Source of the DNA: Streptococcus pneumoniae | Lineage (GTDB): Bacteria > Bacillota > Bacilli > Lactobacillales > Streptococcaceae | Reading direction: 5' to 3' | NCBI RefSeq assembly: GCF_001096185.1 | Contig: NZ_CRPU01000001.1 | Coordinates: 372,001-436,000, forward strand | Length of the DNA: 64,000 nt | Shown here: piece by piece, positions 57,379 through 64,000 of the stretch | How the letters are laid out: every line of letters starts with the position of its first letter | Position numbering within the stretch: the first letter of the stretch is position 1 | Program-made: the position numbers and the translations under genes | The notes under the pieces: model-generated | The model's database searches: none | What the model saw: only the letters and a program-made list of their open reading frames with translations | Told to the model about the DNA's origin: nothing

Positions 57379-58925
57379 CTGCTATTCACCTCGTTAATCA
57401 ATCCTTTGATGTCAATCTTTCCATTTGGAGTCAGTGGCAAACTGTCTCGATAAAGGAATTTAGACGGCATCATGTAGGACATCATAATATCTGTTAAATC
57501 TTCCTTGATAGCCTTGGTAATATCAATATCACGTTCAAACTGTTCACGAACACCGTCTTTTAAGATGACATAGGCCAATAGATTTTGTACCTTGTGGTCC
57601 TTGTTATAGCGCGGTACTGCAACAGCAGACTCGATAAAACGAGACTTGTTGAGGTTTTGAGAGACATCTTCTAACTCAATGCGGTAACCGTTGAACTTAA
57701 TCTGGAAGTCCATGCGTCCGCCGTAGAGAAGCAAGCCTTCATCTGTCATGGTTCCCACATCTCCTGTATGGTAGGCTGGTAGACCTTCAAACTCAAAGAA
57801 GGCTTCTGCCGTTTTTTCAGGATTGTTCATATATCCTTTTGAAACAGCTGGCCCAGAGACAATGATTTCTCCCTGTTCGCCATTTGGCAGTTTATTTCCT
57901 TCCTCGTCAATGATAAAGGTTGGAGAATCAGCCTTGGTATAGCCGATTGGTAGGCGTTTTAGAGTCGCTAACATCTCGTCTGTCACAGCAACTGCTGACA
58001 GAGCCACTGTCGCTTCTGTTGGACCGTAGGCATTGATAATACAGGCATTTGGGAAACGCTCGCGCAGTTTTTGAGCCGTTTTAACCGTCAATTCTTCGCC
58101 ATCAAAGTAGAAATGCGTAATTCCAGGCATTTTTTCGCTATTAAAATCTTCAGACAACATGGCCATATCCGCAAAAGAAGGCGTTGAAGTCCAGATAGCG
58201 ATCGGCAATGAAAAGATGGTCGCAAAGAGTTGCTTAAAGTCCTGAGTAATGACAGATGGTAAAGCAAAAAGAGTTCCTCCCAGTGCCAAGGTCGGAGCCC
58301 AATACATGACAGACAAGTCAAAAGAATAAGGTGGCTGTGCCAGCATTTGCGGACGACTTGGCGTCGCAAATTCCTTGTCTGTAATCATCCAGTTAGTAAA
58401 GCTGAGGAGATTATCATGTGAAATCTGCACTCCCTTTGGCTTACCAGTTGTACCAGAAGTAAAGATAATGTAGTAGTTATCATCACCCTTGACTGGATGC
58501 GTGATCTCATAGCTAGTCCCTTGGGCAAAGGCTTCTTGAACCTGAGCTAGATTCATCATCGGTGTAGAAACCTGCTCCAATGGAAAGTCTGAGATGACAA
58601 TAATCAAACTTGGCTCTGCAACTTCTAAAATAGCTGAAACTCGCTCCAAGGCCGAATGGCTATGAATTGGAATGTAGGCGTGACCTGACTTAGTCAAGGC
58701 TACAAAAGTTGCCAACATTTCATATTCTTGGCCACCAAAAACGACCACAGGAGACTTCTCAGGCAAGCCTAGTTGGTCAATGGCTGCAGCCAAACTATCC
58801 GAATCAGCCTTCAAATCGCCATAAGTGTGTTCCTGCCCCAAAACATTGTAAACAGGATAGCTAGGCTGTGTCTGAGCAAAATGCTCAATGGTTTCAATCA
58901 TATCTGCTATTGGTTTATTTGACAC
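57375..58925 (-). CDS. dltA: D-alanine--carrier protein ligase DltA
   Basis: Adenylate-forming enzyme of 516 residues that activates D-alanine with ATP and loads it on DltC. Core motifs: '[20 protein letters not shown]', '[15 protein letters not shown]', 'YHTGDVGTM' and the C-terminal '[14 protein letters not shown]' with the catalytic Lys. The product is cytoplasmic. It starts 20 bp after dltX. D-alanylation lowers negative charge of the wall and raises resistance to cationic peptides. Confidence 0.97.
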   Translation of the reverse strand: MSNKPIADMIETIEHFAQTQPSYPVYNVLGQEHTYGDLKADSDSLAAAIDQLGLPEKSPVVVFGGQEYEMLATFVALTKSGHAYIPIHSHSALERVSAILEVAEPSLIIVISDFPLEQVSTPMMNLAQVQEAFAQGTSYEITHPVKGDDNYYIIFTSGTTGKPKGVQISHDNLLSFTNWMITDKEFATPSRPQMLAQPPYSFDLSVMYWAPTLALGGTLFALPSVITQDFKQLFATIFSLPIAIWTSTPSFADMAMLSEDFNSEKMPGITHFYFDGEELTVKTAQKLRERFPNACIINAYGPTEATVALSAVAVTDEMLATLKRLPIGYTKADSPTFIIDEEGNKLPNGEQGEIIVSGPAVSKGYMNNPEKTAEAFFEFEGLPAYHTGDVGTMTDEGLLLYGGRMDFQIKFNGYRIELEDVSQNLNKSRFIESAVAVPRYNKDHKVQNLLAYVILKDGVREQFERDIDITKAIKEDLTDIMMSYMMPSKFLYRDSLPLTPNGKIDIKGLINEVNSR

Positions 58926-58945
58926 AATAGGGATTCTCCTTCAAG

Positions 58946-59077
58946 TTAAAATTCATTATAGATAAAGCTTCCTTGACCCTGTCCAAGATAGCTAAAGAAG
59001 TAAAGCAGCCCTAGAAAGATAAGAAAATACAAGGCTGTCCGACCAAGAAAGAGGTACAATTCTTTTCTCTGTTTCAT
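58946..59077 (-). CDS. dltX: Small D-alanylation protein DltX
   Basis: A 43-residue membrane peptide, MKQRKELYLFLGRTALYFLI and onward, with one transmembrane helix and the conserved ending FIYNEF. It is the usual first gene of streptococcal and bacillal dlt operons and takes part in D-alanyl transfer with DltB/DltD. The ribosome site before the ATG is weak, which is odd for the first gene of the operon; a TTG codon directly precedes the ATG. Confidence 0.88.
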   Translation of the reverse strand: MKQRKELYLFLGRTALYFLIFLGLLYFFSYLGQGQGSFIYNEF

Positions 59078-59146
59078 CAAGAAAAACCATTCATTTCTGT
59101 AATTTTTGCTAAATAAGATGAACTCTTACTATAGTATTTTTCTACC

Positions 59147-59176
59147 ATTGTACCACTTTATAGGGTAATTTTTCAA
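59147..59176 (-). promoter_or_regulatory. Promoter of the dlt operon
   Basis: TTGAAA (59171-59176), 18-bp spacer, TACAAT (59147-59152) with extended TGG. It gives a leader of about 60 nt before dltX. Confidence 0.68.
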
Positions 59177-59246
59177 TTGTTTACCGTATGTTTTCAATAG
59201 ATTTCAGCTTATTTTAAGGATTATGCGGTTTTTCTATGTATATTTT

Positions 59247-59281
59247 AAAAGAAAAGAACCCGAGATTTTCATCTCAAGCTC
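59247..59281 (-). terminator. Terminator of the glp operon
   Basis: GAGCTTGAGAT pairs with ATCTCGGGTTC (11 bp, three G-U) around a GAAA tetraloop on the minus strand, followed by TTTTCTTTT. It lies 24 bp past the glpF stop. Confidence 0.78.
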
Positions 59282-59304
59282 TATCAACATAGTTGTTTTC
59301 CAAA

Positions 59305-60009
59305 TTAGAAAAGTGAGAATACAAGAACGGCCAAGGCTGCACCGATAACAGGTCCCACAACAGGAATCCAGGCGTAAGACCAGTCTCCGTCTCCCTTGTT
59401 TGAAATTGGAAGGATACTATGCATGATACGAGGTCCAAGGTCACGCGCAGGATTTAAGGCATAACCTGTTGTCCCACCTAGTGATAGACCGATACCGACA
59501 ATCAAAGTTCCCACTGCAAAGGTTCCGATACCTGCCTGAAAATCGTAAAGACTCAAAGCAAAGATTGTCAAGACCAAAACAAAGGTTCCAAGGATTTCAC
59601 TGATCAAGTTAGAAACTGTATCCTTGATGGCTGGCCCAGTACTGAAGGTTGCTAGGATATTTCCTGCATTTTCTTCTGCCTCATAATGCGGTTTGAATTG
59701 CAACCAAACCAAAATCTGACCCAGCATAGCCCCTGTGAACTGAGCTAGGATGTAAGGGAAAACGGAAGTCCAAGGCAAACCACCTTTCAAGGCCACACCT
59801 ATAGTCACAGCTGGGTTTAAATGAGCTGGACTAAGTTTTCCAGATACAAATACTGCAACCGCAACTGCAATCCCCCAACCCATGGTAATCACAATCCAAC
59901 CTGAGCTGTTGCTCTTGGTTTTAGGAAGAACCACACCAGCCACAACACCATTTCCTAGAAGAATCAGGATTAAAGTCCCCAAAAATTCTCCAAATAATTC
60001 ATTCATCAT
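59305..60009 (-). CDS. glpF: Glycerol uptake facilitator (aquaglyceroporin)
   Basis: Membrane channel of 234 residues with six helices and the two half-helix motifs LNPAVT and LNPARD. The Asp after the second NPAR is the mark of glycerol-conducting members. ATG 60009 (GGAG eight bases before) is chosen over the open frame to 60045. Last gene of glpKOF, 68 bp after glpO. It brings glycerol in for GlpK. Confidence 0.94.
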   Translation of the reverse strand: MMNELFGEFLGTLILILLGNGVVAGVVLPKTKSNSSGWIVITMGWGIAVAVAVFVSGKLSPAHLNPAVTIGVALKGGLPWTSVFPYILAQFTGAMLGQILVWLQFKPHYEAEENAGNILATFSTGPAIKDTVSNLISEILGTFVLVLTIFALSLYDFQAGIGTFAVGTLIVGIGLSLGGTTGYALNPARDLGPRIMHSILPISNKGDGDWSYAWIPVVGPVIGAALAVLVFSLF

Positions 60010-60077
60010 CTTTTTGTCTCCATTAAAAGAAGGGACGGGCGACAAGGAGTCCTGCCCTCCACCTCTTTTATTTTTTC

Positions 60078-61904
60078 TTAATTTTTTAATTCTGCTAAAT
60101 CGTTTTGAGCAAGAGCTGCTTCGACGTCAGCACGGTAAGTTGCTTTCTCATCTTCTGTCCAGTCATAGAATCGTCCCATTTCATTCAAAACTGGCTCAAC
60201 GATGCTATCCAAACTATCACGCATAAAGAGCATGTGGTTGGTACGACGAAGAAGGAAGTCAACTGGACTAAGAGCCAACTCGTTGCGCATTGCATAGTGA
60301 AGGGACAAGGTATCTGCCAAGCTGAGTCCTGGTGCTTGTTCTAAACTATGAGCAAGAGCAAAGACTTTCGGTGCATTTGAACCGTAAAGATTTGCTAGGT
60401 AATGAGCTTCCTTGCTATCCAAACCACGTGACACTCCAAGTTGAGCAAAGGCTTCGATTTCTGAGTCCACATTTGCTGGGTTCAATTCCCCACCTGAAAC
60501 AGGGTAAGTCTTAGAATTGATGAGTTTAAAGCTGCGGTCAAATTCTGCTTTGAGGATGTCAACCACGCGCTCCATAGCTCCTTCAGCCATCTTACGGTAG
60601 TCTGTGATTTTACCACCAGCAAGGGTCAAGAGGCCATTATCATCTCGGTCCAAGCTCGAACCACGTGAAACTGCAGATGGGTCCAAATGTTTCTCAGAGG
60701 TACTGCTTTCAAGCTTGCTGACAGCAGACTCAACATCTTCACGCGTTTTTTCTTTAGAGAGATAAGATTCAACAGTCGCAATCAAGTTGTTAAAGCTTTC
60801 ATCACTGATGGTTCCGTTATTTCCTCCATTGTAGTCAGAAGCGCTATTGCCTGCGATCAATGGACGAAGACCTGCCCAGCTACTTTCGATATCATCAATG
60901 GTGATGTTGGCTTCTGGGAAGCGGTTGTTGACAATACCAAGTAGGTAATCTACATCTTCCTGCGTCACTTTTGGATGTTCCAAATCACCTGTGTAGTCTG
61001 TATCAGTTGTACCAAAGTAAGTCTTGTTTTCACGTGGGAGAACAAAGACCATACGACCGTCACCCAAACCTGTGTCAAAGTAAACTGGCTGTGAAACCTT
61101 GATCTTGCTTGAATCCACGACTAGGTGAACTCCCTTAGTTGGACGCATTTGTGAGAATTGTGTTCCCTTATTAGACAAATTACGTACTTTATCGCTCCAA
61201 GGACCTGTCGTATTGATAACCAGACGAGCCTTGATTTCAAAGACTTGGTCTGTCAAGAGATCACGGGCTACCACACCAGTAATCTTGCCACTTTCGTCAA
61301 AGAGGAAGCCTTCTGCCTTCACGTGGTTGGCAATGAGGGCACCGTCTTGGTTGGCACGTTTGATGTTTTCAATCACGAGACGCGCATCGTTGTTACGGAA
61401 GTCAAGGTAAACACCACCTCCTACCAAGCCTTCTTTCTTCAAGTTTGGCTGGCGTTCCAAGACCTCTTCCTTGCTCAAGACCTTGTTCGCAGCAGACGTA
61501 TTGCTGACACCTGCCAAAAGGTCGTACAAATCCATGGCTACTTTGAGACGGAAGAGACTAAAGGTTGCTCCATCTTCATCATAAACTGGTAAGAGCATTG
61601 GGTCTGGTTTTGGAATGTGTGGTGCGATTTGTTGAACTACCGCACGTTCAGAAACCGTATCTGAGACCACTTCTACGTCGAATTGTTTGAGGTAACGAAG
61701 ACCTCCGTGAACCAATTTTGTTGAACGGCTGGATGTTCCTTCTGCGAAGTCCTGCATTTCAATCAAACCAGTCTCAAGACCGCTAGCTGCCGCCTGCAAG
61801 GCTACACCAGCCCCTGTGATTCCTCCACCGATAATCAAGAGGTCCAGGGTGCGTTCCTGCATTTTTTTAATTGATAATTCTCGTGTTTTCTTTGAAAATT
61901 CCAT
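60078..61904 (-). CDS. glpO: Alpha-glycerophosphate oxidase
   Basis: FAD-dependent, oxygen-reducing glycerol-3-phosphate oxidase of 608 residues, producing DHAP and hydrogen peroxide. The FAD site is 'DLLIIGGGITGAGVALQAAA', followed by 'GTSSRSTKLVHGGLRYL'. The insert around residues 350-400 ('ESYLSKEKTREDVESAVSKL') is the known feature separating streptococcal/enterococcal GlpO from GlpD dehydrogenases. It follows glpK by 41 bp. The peroxide contributes to the peroxide output of these bacteria. Confidence 0.96.
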   Translation of the reverse strand: MEFSKKTRELSIKKMQERTLDLLIIGGGITGAGVALQAAASGLETGLIEMQDFAEGTSSRSTKLVHGGLRYLKQFDVEVVSDTVSERAVVQQIAPHIPKPDPMLLPVYDEDGATFSLFRLKVAMDLYDLLAGVSNTSAANKVLSKEEVLERQPNLKKEGLVGGGVYLDFRNNDARLVIENIKRANQDGALIANHVKAEGFLFDESGKITGVVARDLLTDQVFEIKARLVINTTGPWSDKVRNLSNKGTQFSQMRPTKGVHLVVDSSKIKVSQPVYFDTGLGDGRMVFVLPRENKTYFGTTDTDYTGDLEHPKVTQEDVDYLLGIVNNRFPEANITIDDIESSWAGLRPLIAGNSASDYNGGNNGTISDESFNNLIATVESYLSKEKTREDVESAVSKLESSTSEKHLDPSAVSRGSSLDRDDNGLLTLAGGKITDYRKMAEGAMERVVDILKAEFDRSFKLINSKTYPVSGGELNPANVDSEIEAFAQLGVSRGLDSKEAHYLANLYGSNAPKVFALAHSLEQAPGLSLADTLSLHYAMRNELALSPVDFLLRRTNHMLFMRDSLDSIVEPVLNEMGRFYDWTEDEKATYRADVEAALAQNDLAELKN

Positions 61905-61945
61905 ATTTACACACTTTCTAACTAAATCGCTTTATTCTGCCAGTA

Positions 61946-63532
<1,587 letters not shown>

Positions 63533-63582
63533 TTATCAACTTTTTTTAATTTTTAAAAAAACGTGAGGAGATTGTGCGAATT

Positions 63583-63615
63583 TCACAAAAAAGACCTGGA
63601 ACAACCAAGCCTTTT
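63583..63615 (-). terminator. Terminator of the Mga-like gene
   Basis: AAAAGGCTTGG pairs with CCAGGTCTTTT (11 bp, two G-U) around TTGTT on the minus strand and is followed by TT. The first arm overlaps the stop codon. Confidence 0.72.
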
Positions 63616-64000
63616 AAGTAAATAATAACTGACGAATCGCTGCCAAATCTTCCATATCCAAGTCATTTTTTAAATAATAGACTGGGGTTTGTTCCTTCTT
63701 ATGAATCGGGTTATTGGTAACCAGCAAATCATAATGCAGACTAGGATCATAGGCTTCAATAGTAATAAAACGATTGTATTCCAAATACCGTTTCAAAATG
63801 GCTGCCATCCTTGAAAAGACAAGAAAACCAGATGTCAAATCCAGACCAATCCGCATCTGCTGGCCACCGTTTTCAGCCATATATTCCATCAACTGGAGCC
63901 ATTCCCAGAGAATCTTCTTATCCAAATCCGTCCCCTGCTGAAAGGCAGGCAAGGCATGAAAAATCTCCTCTGCCGTCCCCTTAAAATCATGTTCCATCAG
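63614..64000 (-). CDS. Mga-like / PRD-type transcriptional regulator, C-terminal part
   Basis: The frame is open to the window edge, so this is probably the C-terminal piece of a longer protein rather than a 127-residue one. It contains 'GLDLTSGFLVFSRMAAILKR' and 'YDPSLHYDLLVTNNP', which resemble the EIIB-like C-terminal domain of Mga/AtxA-type regulators. No DNA-binding domain is inside the window. It lies just upstream of glpK on the same strand, as in pneumococcal genomes I remember, where an Mga-like gene precedes the glp operon. Confidence 0.65.
   Translation of the reverse strand: MMEHDFKGTAEEIFHALPAFQQGTDLDKKILWEWLQLMEYMAENGGQQMRIGLDLTSGFLVFSRMAAILKRYLEYNRFITIEAYDPSLHYDLLVTNNPIHKKEQTPVYYLKNDLDMEDLAAIRQLLFT

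Noticed and set aside
60010-60077. GC-rich self-complementary stretch between glpO and glpF as a terminator
   Set aside because: Only short interrupted pairings (GGGC/GCCC with AGGA/CCTT) and no T-run after it on the minus strand; not strong enough to call.

Overview
The window reads as a mitis-group Streptococcus chromosome: S. pneumoniae or a close relative such as S. mitis or S. pseudopneumoniae. The evidence is low GC, pneumococcal-type BOX intergenic repeats, YSIRK/LPXTG surface proteins, an M26 zinc metalloprotease with an N-terminal sorting signal, and the gene orders fucR-fuc operon, adcRCBA, dltXABCD and glpKOF. The species cannot be fixed from this window alone. Nearly all genes lie on the minus strand. 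The exceptions are the GH92 gene, fucR and three small toxin-like genes.

Region 1 (1-6.5 kb) is a host N-glycan mannose-trimming block: a ROK kinase fragment, a GH38 alpha-mannosidase and a GH125 alpha-1,6-mannosidase on the minus strand, with a GH92 alpha-1,2-mannosidase diverging from them. None has a signal peptide, so they should act on imported glycans. Region 2 (6.5-19.9 kb) holds an 11.4-kb gene for a 3787-residue LPNTG-anchored surface protein with about 28 Rib-like repeats, and a solitary Rpn-family nuclease/transposase gene. BOX elements in opposite orientation lie on either side of the surface-protein gene. Region 3 (19.9-30.5 kb) has a GH29 fucosidase next to a GH2 beta-galactosidase behind a CcpA-type promoter, then an M26 metalloprotease.

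Region 4 (30.6-49.5 kb) contains an SPFH membrane protein and a fucose / blood-group-antigen operon. The operon starts at a cre-bearing promoter divergent from the DeoR-type regulator fucR. It runs fucK, an ABC sugar importer (binding protein and two permeases, no ATPase), GH29, two GH36 enzymes, a secreted GH98 endo-beta-galactosidase with two CBM51-like modules, fucA and fucI, with fucO on its own cre-bearing promoter. Together these would cut an A/B-type antigen outside the cell, import the oligosaccharide, remove Gal/GalNAc and fucose, and convert fucose to DHAP and lactaldehyde. No fucU mutarotase gene is visible.

Region 5 (49.5-50.9 kb) is the most unusual part. Three tandem 343-bp cassettes each encode a 32-residue hydrophobic Fst-like peptide opposed by a convergent antisense RNA of about 62 nt. 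The short direct repeat at each toxin start varies between cassettes in step with the repeat in that cassette's own antisense RNA. This suggests three individually matched type I toxin-antitoxin units.

Region 6 (51-64 kb) is housekeeping: the adcRCBA zinc importer and regulator with an AdcR box at its promoter, the dltXABCD teichoic-acid D-alanylation operon, the glycerol operon glpK-glpO-glpF, and the C-terminal end of an Mga-like regulator cut by the window edge.
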